Source of the DNA: Cololabis saira
Taxonomy: Eukaryota > Chordata > Actinopteri > Beloniformes > Belonidae
Reading direction: 5' to 3'
Length of the DNA stretch: 64,000 nt
NCBI RefSeq assembly: GCF_033807715.1
Contig: NC_084599.1
Coordinates: 9,340,625-9,404,624, forward strand
Each line of letters starts with the position of its first letter. Position 1 is the stretch's first letter. Below, one piece after another: positions 23,225 through 34,486 of this stretch. The notes under the pieces were generated by a model. It had not been told where the DNA came from. It saw nothing but the letters and a program-made list of their open reading frames with translations, and made no database searches. Position numbers and translations under genes: made by a program.

Positions 23225-24055
23225 TAGCTGACGTGACCCAGGCAGACCAAACAACAGGCTTCAGCTTGAGCGGCCGTTTTCCGCTTGGTCCTAGTGCTGA
23301 CCTGTCTCCATTTAATATAGCGTAACATTGTTTTTGGACGGTAAAAACTGCAGGGGACCAAAACTGCCTTTTGAAAAAGTGCAGGATACATGTCCCCCCC
23401 CCCCATATTACGTCCGTGTATGAACGTACAGTCAGTGTGAGCAGAGACCTGTCGCATCAGAGCATCAGGTCCGTCCCAGCCGGTGTTCTGCCAATTTCTG
23501 CTCCCTGCCGAAAAAATGCTACGTTTGGGTTCTGCGCATGCGCACAGTCGATTTTCAAAGTTTGCATCATTTCTTGCACGATGTAAAATGGATAATGGGA
23601 TGTTGATTATTTGATCCTTCAAAATACACGACCCATGACATGAATGCATTACACTTTGTGAACATTATACGATAAAGAGAAAAAAAAAACAATTTTATGG
23701 CTTTATTTGATATTCATTCAGTCATTCGCCTTTATTTAACCAGGCAGGTCATTAAGAACATTCTTATTTACAATGACGGCCTGGCAAGAGACAAGGACCA
23801 CTTGGGGGTGAAAGGAAGTGGTTTAGGGAGTAAAACACAGTAAAGTTGTGGCTCTACAAAGGTGGAAAACCTTTAGGTAGCATTTTTTGGCAAAGCTGCA
23901 GAAATGGGCAGAAACTGGCTCTCGGCTCTGCGCGTGGCCGCGCGCTCCTGATCGGGATCGCGGATGGAAGCTCAATAATAATATAATAATATAATAAAAT
24001 AAAATAATTGCAACACGCATTAAAAAACCACAATACAACTTACGTGACGTGACGG
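23225..24055. other. Interior of family A unit 3, unclassified
   Basis: A C-run (23394-23404) and a block at 23715-23800 with TTTATTTAACCAGGCAGGTC, which resembles a common teleost repeat, can be seen. Open frames here, including 23224-23649 on the minus strand, show no domain. No gene is called. Confidence 0.4.
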
Positions 24056-24190
24056 CGTGACTCCACATGTTGCAGCAAGTTGCAACAACCCCCCTCCCCC
24101 GCCCCGCCCCGCCCCGCCCCCGGCAGCTTCCAGGAGCTGCGGCTGCGCGTTCCCGCGGTCTGCGCGCACGCGGCCCGCAGACAGCTTCAT
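24056..24190. other. GC-box-rich block in family A unit 3
   Basis: Several overlapping CCCCGCCCC words (24092-24120), which are Sp1-type GC boxes, are followed by CpG-rich sequence. It occupies the same relative place as the GC-rich blocks of units 1 and 2. A regulatory role is only a possibility. Confidence 0.5.
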
Positions 24191-25272
24191 GCTTCTAATC
24201 CAACTCAAAACATTCATTATAAATCGCCTCTTGCACATACAATGCTCAAATCATATTATTTTCAACAATATTTTTACGAAGTTATAAGTTAATTCGACAT
24301 TGCATGACAAAGTAAAGATTTATTTCAAAATGAGTTCATATTTTGAATAAAGTCGGTGACAAACTGTCCCAAATATAGAATGGATATCAGAATGGAAGCC
24401 TGATTAAATGTATTGATTTTGGGTCAATTTGGACCAAGTATTTGAAAGTTAAAACAACTTTTATGTTCATGGCGAGACACCGAAATTTGACAACCTCTAA
24501 CAGCGACGCCCTTTGAGAAAAACTTACAGTTTTCTCTGTCAGCCATCGTCAATGTCTTACCTATTTATCTGACCAACTTTGAGATCCATCCGCTCATCTC
24601 CCTTTGAGCACAGATGCATACTAGAAGACATGACAATTCCTGGTGCCAACAGGTGGCGCTACAACCGATCCTGAATATTCCACCATAGATGTCTTCAGGC
24701 TCAACCTACAATCATGCACATACGTTTTCAACCACATCAAATCATGTATTGCTGAATTACAGCCAATTGGTGTTTCATGGCGAGCCTTAAAAATGACCCC
24801 AAACTTCGCCGGATCACTACGGTCAAGCCCTCTGGTGAAAACGTAAAAGCTTCGCAATTTAGCGTCGGCCATGTGTCTAGATTGTACAAACCAAGTTGTG
24901 AGCCAATCTGATAAAATCTCTAGGAGGAGTTCGTTAAAGTACGAGGCCTAGAAATGATCAGAATTCATAAAAAATGACATTTTCTGTTCAAAATGCCGGA
25001 CTTCCTGTGTAACTTAGAGCATGGGTCCAAGAGACTTTTTTGTAGGGCTTTGTCTGATATAATAGACACATAAAGGTCATTGCTGTAAGTCAAACCATAT
25101 TGTGGGGCTCGTCAAAAACATAAAATAGGTGGCGCTATAGAGCCTAATCCTTTTTGACCCATGCCTGTCGCCCATAAAATACGTAATTTTACGCGACTCT
25201 GGAAGCGTGTGCAAAATTTGGTGAGTTTTTGAGCATTTTAAGGCCTCCAAAAAGGCAATTTATTTATGGCGA

Positions 25273-25275
<3 letters not shown>
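24190..25275 (+). repeat. Family A 3' module, unit 3
   Basis: Homologous to units 1 and 2 throughout, from sequence like ATAAATCGCCTCTTGCACAT to GGCGAGAATAATAAT. It is the only unit that continues into the distal GGGCCC-containing terminus. Confidence 0.85.
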
Positions 25276-25312
<37 letters not shown>

Positions 25313-25490
25313 CATCACAGATACAATAGGGTCCTCGCACTTTCAGTGCTCGGGCCCTAATAAACATCACAGATACAATAGGGTCCTCGCACTTTCAGTG
25401 CTCGGGCCCTAATAATAATAATAATAATAATAATAAACATCACAGATACAATAGGGTCCTCGCACTTTCAGTGCTCGGGCCCTAATTATA
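25270..25490 (+). repeat. AAT tract with triplicated family A terminus
   Basis: An AAT tract is followed by three copies of a roughly 50-bp terminal block carrying CACAGATACAATAGGGTCC and GTGCTCGGGCCCTAAT (starts near 25310, 25362 and 25434). The second and third are separated by another AAT tract (25410-25433). The block contains a small palindrome between its GGTCCTCGCACT and AGTGCTCGGGCCC parts. The pattern suggests slippage or recombination through the AAT tracts. Confidence 0.9.
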
Positions 25491-28400
25491 ATTACAGAAG
25501 CTTTTGTGTAAAAGCAAAGCAGCATGCTTAAAGCCTGTGACATCATAATTGATTAATAAGTGCAGCAACAAGATACCAAAAGGTCACGGGTGTCAATATA
25601 TTGTCAAAATGACAGACAAAACATGAATTCTTGGGGGGAAAAAGCTGAGGCAATTAAAGCTGGTGTCTGTAAGATAAAACTATTATAGGTTGTTACATTA
25701 TCTGTTTCCATCTGCATGTATCATTATCATGCCTCTCCAGTCAGTGAGCCCTGTACATGTGGTAATTTCATCATTAAATTAAAGAATATTGACGATATCT
25801 GCTGTAAGATACGACCCTGAATTAGAATTAGCGGGTGTAGATAATGGGTGGATGGAAGGATGCTGTGTGACAGGATCAGTGGGGGAATAGATAAAACTCA
25901 AATTAAAAAAGATGTTGTTTGGATTTTTGCTGAGCAGGATTTTCGTAGGCGTTTGATCTGCAGAACATTCCTGACATTCCCCCGTACCACAGCAAGCATA
26001 CATGAAACCACCAGATCAGCATCAAAACATGCAAGCATAATGTAAAGTTACTGGCTAACATTTACTGCTCTTAACTTCAAAGAAGAGCACGTGTTGCACA
26101 CCATTATGATGCACCACATGCAATGATGTTTCACCTATCTACTGGAATTATGACATGTATTATTTAACCTATTATTAATTCATGCTTATGAACAAGTATG
26201 TCTTTGGAAAGCCCTGAAAAACTGTGCGCAGAGGCTAAATATGAAAGGATACCGTAGCGCTATTTGACATAGTTACAGCTAATATGTGAATGCTTACAGA
26301 TATGGAATGATGATTTCTTGGCCTAGATACAAAAAAACAAATTACTCTTATTTTCTCTCCTCCTCCTGTGATGTACTACAGAGCAGGGTTCCTCAGTTTA
26401 CTGGTTTACACAAAGTACAGGTGAAATCCTGTGTCATATATTCCTTATATTTACCACGAGGCCTGCAGCCTTTTATGTTCATGTCTTTCAGTTTGTTATA
26501 AGATAATTACATGGTTACAAAAAACAAGCATTGCAGATTGAGAGATTTAATTGGGCTTTTTTAAGAAGCTGTGCTTCTTTGTTAGCATGCATTTTACAAA
26601 GGTGCATTATTAGTCCATCATCTAAACAATTGGATTAATTAAGAACAAGAAGTACTTAACTGGAGGAGGGGAAAAAAGAAATATTAATTAAGAGTGAAAA
26701 AGCAAACGAAATCTGGTCTGAAAGCTACTGGCCATTCAACCATTCAAACAATTCTTAAGAGCGTAACAATCTCAGCCTGCAGTCCGTGGGAGTAGCTAAA
26801 CATACGTGCAAATCTGTCTAGATTTCTTTGACAGCTTCAGTTATAACTGGACTGGTTTTACACTCCAACACACTGGAAAAGCTCCCAGACGGAGAGGGAA
26901 TGAGTGTGAAGTGGCCTGAACAGCATGCCGTGTCAGAAAACATTAGCACACATACCGACTGATGTTTAAATGGTGATGCTATTCAAGGATTTGTGGGAGG
27001 AAGGAATATTTTTCAGTTTCTGTGATCCGGTTCATCCAACAATTACTCGATTGTTTCATTGACCAGCTGAATCATCAGTGTGATTTATTGGTATTTTATG
27101 AATTCTCAATACAGGAACCAACACTTGAGCGTGGAATTTGAAGGCAAGCTAAATATATTCTAAGCAGTATAAACACTAGGTTGCAAAACACTGCAGATAT
27201 TACAAATCTTAGTGGTTCAGGATTTTACCAAAACGATTTAAAGTAAAACTCTGGGCAACAAGTCCTCAGTCTTTACCTTTTGGGGTAATCATTTAAAAGC
27301 ATATGTATGTGTTTGTAAGCAATTGCAAACAAACATATGTTGCAGGTTTAGGGCCAATTAAACCGTTAATAGCTTAGCAGTGATTTAGAGTCTTACAAGG
27401 GATTTAACCCTTATGAGATTTAGCAACGTCACATGAACTCTTAAACCTATTACACCTGTGGTTTAACGTGTAGGTTAGCTTAATCTCCATGGCCGTGTCA
27501 TATCACAACAATCAATAAATTCCCTGCGATAGACTGGTGACCTGTCCAGGGTGAACCCCTGCCTGATGCCGGATGGATGGATGGATGGATGGATGGATAG
27601 ATGGATGGATGGATGGATGGAATCAATAAAGCTGTCTCTTAAAAGTTCCCTTTTACTTGATATAACTGATTTTTAACATGAGTCTAAATAATTTCTCACT
27701 TTTTTCTGAGTAATTTGGGGGTTGCAAGTTGCTCTAGCCGTCTTCTGCAATCACTTTCATACATGCACCAGTTAATTAAGCAGCACCTCCTCCCTGCCCT
27801 GGCTATTTCATGTTTTTGAAAAAAAATATACTAGTTGGTAGATCTTATGTGCCTTTTTATAATTTGTATTTGTTTATTATGTTCGTGATGTTTTTATGAT
27901 ATCATGTCTGCCCATTTACCCTGGTGGTGAAGACCATCCACACCTTTGACCCATCCGATATTTGAGCTTGCAATATTATATCTTCTGTAGTCTCCACCAA
28001 ACACCAGATTGTGGTTCTTCGCTAGTTGGTGAACCAGATAACCCTTTTTCAGCATAAATCGCCATGCCGATGTGGAGAAGGTTAAAAGACGTCCACCTTT
28101 GTGTTACTGAAACATCTGACATTGGACTCAACAAACCTCACTAACTCGCCATCTGCTCAGCTCTGAATGCAGGGAGACCCTGCCATAGCTAAACACAGCT
28201 AAAACCCTGGCCCCTCTATCCACTATATCATCACTGTGTTCCATTTTAACTCAGTCTCTGCTCTTGGATCAACTTCTGGTTGCTGTAGCAATTTTCATGT
28301 CTGAAATATCTATTTTTTCTCTCTCTCTATTAAAGTAGAATGAGCTTCAAAATATAGAAATTAAAAAAAGAAGGTATATCCCCATTCAATTTAAATCTTT

Positions 28401-28560
28401 AAATCTGGACATTGATAAAAAATAAATCTGATCCAAATCTTAAAACTAGGAAACTACAGCCTCAGATGAACAACAATGTATAACTGCGTCATTTATTTAA
28501 CAAAAACTAAACCTGACGTCTCCTGCAATTAATTGGCATTTTTTTGCTTAATATATATAT
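25491..28560. other. Intergenic sequence, no gene seen
   Basis: No exon, RNA gene or complete element is recognised. A short SINE/LINE-type tail is present at 27530-27622 and a segment near 26145-26215 resembles 6205-6290. Confidence 0.5.
27525..27622 (+). repeat. SINE/LINE tail with GGAT microsatellite
   Basis: Sequence GACCTGTCCAGGGTGAACCC, shared with the SINE-like element at 30868-31200, precedes a GGAT/GATG tetranucleotide tract (27573-27622). Only the 3' part is present. Confidence 0.65.
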
Positions 28561-28568
28561 TTGATTTT

Positions 28569-28573
28569 CTTGC

Positions 28574-28668
<95 letters not shown>
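28569..28668. repeat. Long TA microsatellite
   Basis: About 100 bp of almost pure TA dinucleotide repeat, able to form cruciform or slipped structures and likely length-polymorphic. Confidence 0.95.
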
Positions 28669-28669
<1 letters not shown>

Positions 28670-28714
28670 CCTATAAAGTGAGCATCTCTATAGAATTAGA
28701 AGTTTTAGCAATGG

Positions 28715-29215
28715 AGTATCCAGGTGAGTGTTAATACAATACCAACAAGGAAAGACATCAGCAACGATCTTAGACAAGCAATTGTTGCTGCTCCTCAATC
28801 TGGAAAGAAGTCATTTCTAAACTATTTGGAGTCATCATACTTCAATGAGAAAGCTTTTAAGATTTTTCAAAACAGTCATCCAAAGAGGGAACATTACCGC
28901 ATCTTCACCTTTCCAGTAATCAGTTAACATGTTAAATTATACATTTCATTGATAAAAAGAGACTGCAGTATTTTTTGGGGAAAGAAAGGGTCTCTTCCTT
29001 CTAAAAATGACATGGCAGCATAGCTTAACTTTTCAAAGCTACATCCGAAGCAACCACAAGCCACAAGACTTCTGGAACAAGGTCACTTTGAACAGATGAA
29101 ACCAAAATAAAGTGTTTGGCAGCAGCATCATGTTTGGGAAAAGAAAAACAAAACAACTAAACACAGCATAAAATCACAACCACTTTAGATCAAATTTTAC
29201 AAAACCAGAAACTGA
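28715..29215 (+). pseudogene. Degenerate Tc1-like transposase
   Basis: The frame from 28724 includes RKDISNDLRQAIVAAPQSGK, typical of the N-terminal helix-turn-helix of fish Tc1 transposases. Near 29040-29150 it has scraps of the catalytic core around the DETK-type motif (decayed to EQMKPK) and the HHVWEK region. Stops and deletions run throughout. It is on the + strand and not functional. Confidence 0.75.
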
Positions 29216-29277
29216 GGCTGAACAATGTGGACTTGTTTTCTTGCAACAGCAGTACCTCATCAGGTCATCAACAGAAC

Positions 29278-29412
29278 AGCCGCACACTCACGTTTACTCC
29301 TAGACACAAGTTAAAATCACCAATCCAGCTGACGTGCATGTGTTTGGCCTGGAGGAGCTTGGTGGAAACCCAAGCTCACATGCAGAGAACGTGCAAACTC
29401 CACACAACATTC
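29278..29412 (-). repeat. Antisense SINE fragment
   Basis: The minus strand resembles the body of the SINE-like element at 30868-31200. The words GAACGTGCAAACTCCACACA and, upstream, ACACAAGTTAAAATCACCA are complements of that element's TTTGCATGTTCTC and TATAAATTGCCC regions. Ends are not defined. Confidence 0.6.
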
Positions 29413-30860
29413 AAACTGGGATATTTCTATCTGTGACGCAAACACTGCTGATTGACGCACCAAACTGCTTCTCTCTCTGAGGCTGGTAAAGATCACTTTG
29501 CTTTTTTCAGGATTCCTAATGAATGGGTTTGCACAACATTAACAGTCATACCGACACTGAAAATGTCACACCAGATTCTCATCATATAGCATGTAGTTTA
29601 GTCAAAACATTGCTAATTTAATTATTAAAAACTAAATATACGTAACCTTGCATTATTCAGACCTTTATGACCAGTGCGTGAACATTGAACATGGAACGGA
29701 TAATTACTACTAATATATATCTTATGTAATATTAAAAATATATTTGTGTCTGTCCTCTCTCTGTTTTTCATCCTATCTTTCCAATTTTCTTACACTTCCC
29801 AGCTGTCCTATGGCAGTAAGGCAAAGCAAGTTTATACTGTATGTATTACTAACGTAACACAGTCTTATCACTTAGTCTTGGACAGTCTGAGTGATGCCAG
29901 CTGTTCAGATGTGCAGGTTTCTGTGACGTGACAGTCTCATCTTTGAATACAATTATTTAGCTTTCCATCTTTTGCTCCACACAACTTTACATCATATTGT
30001 ATTTAATGTGCCATGTTAGCCATGTTACATAAAACCTCCACTTAAAAGATGCCCCCTCCACAGAGAAGGATGCCGTGGAGTCTGTTGACTGATGTTACCC
30101 TGTTGAAGCAGCTGCTATGAGGAACGCTTTGAAAATGAGCAGAGCTGTTGAAAGTGAAGCTGTTGTACTTCATCCATGAGGTTTTGTAACCGAGGCACGT
30201 CACAGCAGTCACTTTACTACAACCAGAACATTGTGTAACCTTTTTTTATTTGAGATCAGAAAATAATCCCTAAAAGACCCCATGTTATAGTAAGCACTGC
30301 TATTTTTCTTTCTGTCTGTAAAAGCATCAATTAGACGTTAATTGCAGACTGGTGTGTAGATATAGACTCCTAATAACCCTGGTTGGCCTCTAGGTGGTGC
30401 TGTAATATGAGTTACGTTAATGGTTTATTAATCCATCTTTACAACTCCCAGGTTCATTTGTCACAACCCGCAGATTCTTACTTTTATTTGTATTTACTCA
30501 CTGCTTTCATGTAATGTGTATATTTGTATATTTACTTCATTTTGTCACCAAACTATGTTGAAATTGTGTGTGTGAAATGTACCTTTGTTATGTCACATAT
30601 AATATTATTAATAGCAGTACACTGGGACACACTCACTCTGTTCTATGAATCTGTTAGAGTTTCAGAAATCTGGATTGTTTTCACTGAAGAAAATTCTGGC
30701 ACATCCACTCTTTAATTTGATCGATGCATTTGTTACATGTTTGAATTGGATCATAGTCTCCTGGCGAGATGGTTATACAGATAGTGTGTCATCTGCAAGG
30801 GTATGGTAACACAGTTTCTTTTGTTTTTTTTTTCATAATTTGGTCGAGTGGGAGCATATA
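29413..30860. other. Intergenic sequence, no gene seen
   Basis: No supported exon or complete element; open frames are short and unremarkable. Confidence 0.45.
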
Positions 30861-30867
30861 CTGTATG

Positions 30868-31200
30868 GCAGCACGGTGGCTTAGTGGTCAACAATGATGC
30901 CTCCGTGGCCCGGTAGGAGTCCTTCTGTGTGGGGTTTGCATGTTCTCCCCGTGCTTGTGTGGGTTCCCTCTGGGCGCTCTGGCTTCCTCCCACAGTCCAA
31001 AAACATGCATGTTGTGTTAACTGATGATTATAAATTGCCCGTAGGTGTGAGTGTGCCTGGTTGTTTCCGTCTGTATATGTGGCCCTGATGGACTGGCGAC
31101 CTGTCCAGGGTGAACCCCTGCCTCTCTCCAGCAGACCCCCGTAACCCTGCAAAGGATAAAACGCAAAGGATAAAACGGGTATAGAAGATGGATGGATGGG
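30868..31200 (+). mobile_element. tRNA-type SINE remnant with GATG tail
   Basis: Starts GGCAGCACGGTGGCTTAGTG, in which TGGCTTAGTGG resembles a tRNA/Pol III A box. It continues with the conserved body (TTTGCATGTTCTCCCCGTG, CCTCCCACAGTCCAAAAACA, GACCTGTCCAGGGTGAACCC) and ends GAAGATGGATGGATGG. The expected B box is not recognisable because the region at about 30905-30930 is changed. The tail matches that of the LINE at 7851-9096, fitting use of a shared retrotransposition machinery. Confidence 0.7.
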
Positions 31201-31289
31201 AGCATAAAGATCTTAAACAACAGAGATCCCAGAATTGAACCTTGAGGAACTCCACATGTTATTTTTGTTAGCTCATATTTGTAGTTACC

Positions 31290-31530
31290 TAAAGTAGGTT
31301 CCCCCTTATGATCCAGGTCCTGCTCACGGTTTATTCCATCTTAAAAGGGAGTTTTTCCTCGAGACCCTTCTCCCATTATGGGACTTTTTTTTTTAACTTC
31401 CAGTTGTTTTGTTGTTTTTTTTATATTAACTCGGGAGTCATGTTCTGAGTCTCTGAAAAGTGCCTTTTAGAAATGATTTGTAATGTATTATAACATACAC
31501 TATATAAATACAGTTAAAATGTTTTGACTT
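31290..31530 (+). repeat. LINE/SINE 3'-end fragment, first
   Basis: Contains AAAAGGGAGTTTTTCCTCGA and a downstream TATATAAATACAGTTAAA, the typical 3' end of an abundant fish retroelement family. Confidence 0.55.
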
Positions 31531-31754
31531 GAATTGTTGCATGTACAATAAGAATTACCAAATGGATAATTTTTTTGACCAGTATCAATGCATTTTATGA
31601 TAACAGGAGATGCATACAGACATTTTGCAGATCTGTCAAAACCCTAACAGCAACAGCACAACCCTCAGTCATGGTGGTAAATTGAGATTAAACTCACGAA
31701 CAAGCAGAACGTGGAGAAACTGAAACTCCAAGTGCCCACCACGACACACAGCAA

Positions 31755-31930
31755 GATAGGTGTTTGGCTTAAGGTTTTTCTCCCACTAGGGGAGTTTTTA
31801 CCTGCCATTGTTTATGTAATAACTGCTCGGGGGTCATGTTCTGGGTATGGGTCTCTGGAAAGCGTCTAGAGACAACTCTGTTGTATTAGACGCTATATAA
31901 ATAAAATTGAATTGAATTGAATTGAATAGG
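31755..31930 (+). repeat. LINE/SINE 3'-end fragment with TTGAA tail
   Basis: Related to the previous fragment: CTAGGGGAGTTTTTACCTGC, GGTCTCTGGAAAGCGTC and CTATATAAATAAAATTGAAT, then TTGAA repeats. It ends at about 31927. A longer parent element is not visible. Confidence 0.7.
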
Positions 31931-32580
31931 ATTTATGTAATCCAAGCATAACAGCAACAAAATAGTAATTTTAATCCAAACCCACACTCATGAGTCCTTG
32001 CGCACAGCTATAGTCACCAAAGGGCACGCTCCACCTGGTCACTGCTTATTCTATATCAGGGTTCACCTAGACAGCTATTATGAATAATCTAAACATCTTT
32101 CGGCAGACTGTCATCATGGGTTTGCTGTCAAGTTTGTTTTTTTTTTGTTTTTTTTTCTTTAAATCAAACCTTACTGAATTCACTCAACAGTGGAACTTTT
32201 CCCAAGAGGAAGGCTGAGCACAAAATAATGTATTTTAATGATGCTTGTCTGCATTCACAAATCTGTCATAAGGGGACATTTTAACAGATTGCCATATTTT
32301 TGATTAATTGTGAATAATGACGCAAAGTCCTGCATCTATAGAGGATTAACATTTCAAATCACTTGACATGCACATGTAAACCCCTACAGCTGAAAGAGGT
32401 GAAAATTCTTATGATAATCCTCACTTCATGGAGCTACAGGTACTTACAGTTTGATGCATCTACCTTTTGGTTCTAACAAAGCATGTATTCACTGAGTTCT
32501 TACAAGTTACTCCTAAAAAAAAAATAAATAAAAACAACTTTTAAAATTCCTTTGTTTGTCTTTGTTTAACGGTTTGCTTG
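31931..32580. other. Intergenic sequence, no gene seen
   Basis: AT-rich with a poly-T tract (32135-32158). Nothing recognisable. Confidence 0.4.
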
Positions 32581-32581
32581 C

Positions 32582-32998
32582 AGGGGCGTCACTAGGGATT
32601 TTGGTCCCCATTAAAAGAATCTTTAGAGGGCCCCCAACACAGCGGCAAAATGTTTTGATGCTATTTTACATACAGTGATGTTTTTTCAATGGTATTTTTG
32701 ACTATCATTACCATATTTGTGAAAGAGGAACAACATGACAGTTGACATGTAAACTAGGGGAGGAACTGAGCTCTCTGAGTACTGCCTGATCCAGTCAGAC
32801 TAAACCATTTTACATAAATAGAGAGGTGTTGTTGTTTCTAAAAACAAATAAAGTTATTGTTAACAGGACATTGAAAATAAAAACTTTGGGATCATTTGTT
32901 AGTTAATAAGTGTTGTAATTTTTTCTGTCTTATCATTTCATTGTCATTGGTGGCCTCTCTGGGCCCCCCTAAATCATGGGCCCCTAGAATCCGCCTAT
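32582..32998. mobile_element. Probable hAT-type MITE, degenerate
   Basis: Starts CAGGGGCGTCACTAGG with GAGGGCCCCCAACAC inside, and the right part carries CTGGGCCCCCCTAAATCATG. These are hallmarks of a common fish MITE. A clean right terminus and TSD are not seen, so the limits are approximate. Confidence 0.45.
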
Positions 32999-32999
32999 T

Positions 33000-33900
33000 T
33001 CATATTTCACTGGTTACCACAAGCTTCCTGTTTTAACATAGCTTGGCTCAAATTCTAATGAATGCAAATTCTAATGAACTCTAATGAATTGAACTCGTCC
33101 ATTCATTTTTATTTCAGATTGGTGCTGCCAATGACATCTACAATGAATATTGCCGGTGCTGAAACAAGGACAACCAAGCTGGGCCGGGACCCTTCCCTTC
33201 CCTGACATGGGGGTCAGTGGAAATGGGCTCCCATTTGGGGTCAGCTACTAGTGATCATTGGAGGAACTGCACATATTGGGACTTCCTAAAACGATGTGAG
33301 CTGTTATGCAGCCCTACTAATTATGCTTGACATGACATCTAATCATGTCTGTGAGGAAGACACTAGCGTAAAATATAGGAATCAGTCTACTTGTATAACC
33401 CCTACCCCTAAAAACGTTGATATAGTAAATTCTAAACAAATCAGAGTACAATGATTTGCAAATCTTATAAATCTTTATCTGATTAATGCCACCCTAAAAC
33501 AATAAAACGATACAATTTAAACAAAATGAAACTCAACCATTAACATGCAATCAACAATCAAAATGACTAGATAACAAACTAACATGATACTTTCTTATAA
33601 ATAAGAGTTTTCTGTTGTTCATTTGTAAATTAATATATGTAAAAATATATGTAAAAAAACTTTAAAAAAAATGCACAAACAATTCAAGTCACGTCCCTGC
33701 AGACTGAGTCAAAGATGGTGGTGGGATGGCAACATCTGCTTCACTGGCTTCAAAATAAAAGGCAAAACAAGCCTAAACGGCTGTAAATAAGTGTGCAATC
33801 TAAGTCATCAATCACACATGATTTAAACAGATCATTGAGGGAATAGTTGCATATTCTGGGATGCTGTAAACCATATCTGCAGAGATGTGGCTCCACCGCC
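33000..33900. other. Upstream flank of the TPRG1-type gene, nothing recognised
   Basis: AT-rich sequence without a recognisable exon or element. It may hold distal regulatory sites that cannot be identified by eye. Confidence 0.4.
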
Positions 33901-33904
33901 CTTA

Positions 33905-34022
33905 AGGCTGATTTATGGTTCCGCGTTACACCAACGTAGATTCTACGGCGTAGGGTGCGCGTCGCCGCGTAACCTACGCCGTAGGCTCTGCGTCGATTTA
34001 ACGCAGAACCATAATTCAGGCC
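33905..34022. mobile_element. Palindromic PIF-type MITE (family F), copy 2, at the promoter
   Basis: Inverted repeat from AGGCTGATTTATGGTTC to GAACCATAATTCAGGCC, flanked by TTA on both sides (33902-33904, 34023-34025). The arms include CTACGGCGTAGGG and its mirror CCTACGCCGTAG. It ends 249 bp before the gene's start codon and just upstream of a TATA-like word, so it may lie in the promoter. Confidence 0.85.
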
Positions 34023-34028
34023 TTAGAA

Positions 34029-34035
34029 TATAAAA
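34029..34035 (+). promoter_or_regulatory. TATA-like box, candidate promoter of the TPRG1-type gene
   Basis: TATAAAA lies four bases after the MITE's TTA duplication. A start of transcription about 25-30 bp downstream would give a 5' UTR of roughly 210 bases. This is inference from position only, as many vertebrate promoters lack TATA. Confidence 0.3.
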
Positions 34036-34092
34036 ACACGCACCACGCGGAACAAGGAAGTGTTGCACCTGTGCTGCTGCCTCATTATCCTC

Positions 34093-34134
34093 ATGTTTCT
34101 GTCACAACTCAACTTTGTAGCAAACTACACTTAA
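34093..34134 (+). other. Possible upstream open reading frame in the 5' leader
   Basis: A 13-codon frame (MFLSQLNFVANYT, then TAA) precedes the main start by about 136 bases. It matters only if transcription begins upstream of it, where it could dampen translation of the main frame. Confidence 0.25.
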
Positions 34135-34270
34135 GTTTCGATACCGGGAAAGTCGTTTATCTGTTAGGGGAGAGAAACATTTTCTTGTTAAACAGCCTTT
34201 CCGCAGATATTCAAACATCCACATTAGTGTTTTTATTTTTTTAACAATCTTCGTAGTTTTGTGGAAGCCT

Positions 34271-34486
34271 ATGGATGAGGATGAGGCTGCAGCTGCAGCT
34301 GCAGAGCAGCAGGAACAGCTGAGCTCGACCTCCGGCGGACCAGCGGACCCTCCGCCGGCCGCTGGCCGCCCAGCAGGCGCGGAGAGCCGGGTGTCGGGCT
34401 CCGCGACCCCCCGCTCCCCCCACGGCGGCCCCGCCGGGGACTCGTGCCTGGACCTGTTTAGAACCAGGAAGTTTTTCGTGCTGCGG
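34271..34486 (+). CDS. TPRG1/TPRG1L-family protein, coding exon 1
   Basis: First coding exon of the only host gene supported in the window. Translation from ATG at 34271 (good context, G at +4) gives MDEDEAAAAAAEQQEQ and a long Ala/Pro/Gly/Ser-rich, probably disordered leader, then the conserved DLFRTRKFFVLR at the domain border. The exon ends on a complete codon at a GTAAAG donor (34487), phase 0. Family members (TPRG1; TPRG1L, also called Mover, a presynaptic Bassoon- and calmodulin-binding protein in mammals) share the K-x-F-x-x-R-P-G junction and a variable N-terminal leader. The alanine run comes from a GCTGCA repeat and may vary in length. The frame is open a few codons upstream, but no earlier ATG lies just before it. 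The assignment to TPRG1L rather than TPRG1 is tentative. Confidence 0.85.

Larger units (their letters stand above)
10139..25490 (+). repeat. Tandem array of three composite repeat units (family A)
   Basis: Three direct copies of one large repeat lie head to tail. Each starts TTAAAGCTGCAAGCAGCG and ends in a conserved roughly 1-kb 3' module finishing with GGCGAGAATAATAAT. Junctions between units are AAT tracts at 14465-14488 and 21050-21072. Approximate units are 10139-14487, 14487-21067 and 21062-25490. The middles differ because of insertions and rearrangements. No transposase is evident. I recognise the GGGCCC-containing ends as an abundant teleost repeat type but cannot name its class. 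Confidence 0.75.

Noticed and set aside
23224..23649. 141-codon minus-strand frame
   Set aside because: Lies inside the composite repeat, has no motif, and the other units do not keep the frame.
25310..25485. CRISPR-like direct repeats
   Set aside because: The three copies are a transposon terminus separated by AAT microsatellite, not unique spacers, and the genome is eukaryotic.
30868..30940. tRNA gene
   Set aside because: Only an A-box-like stretch of a tRNA-derived SINE is present; there is no B box, anticodon arm or acceptor stem.
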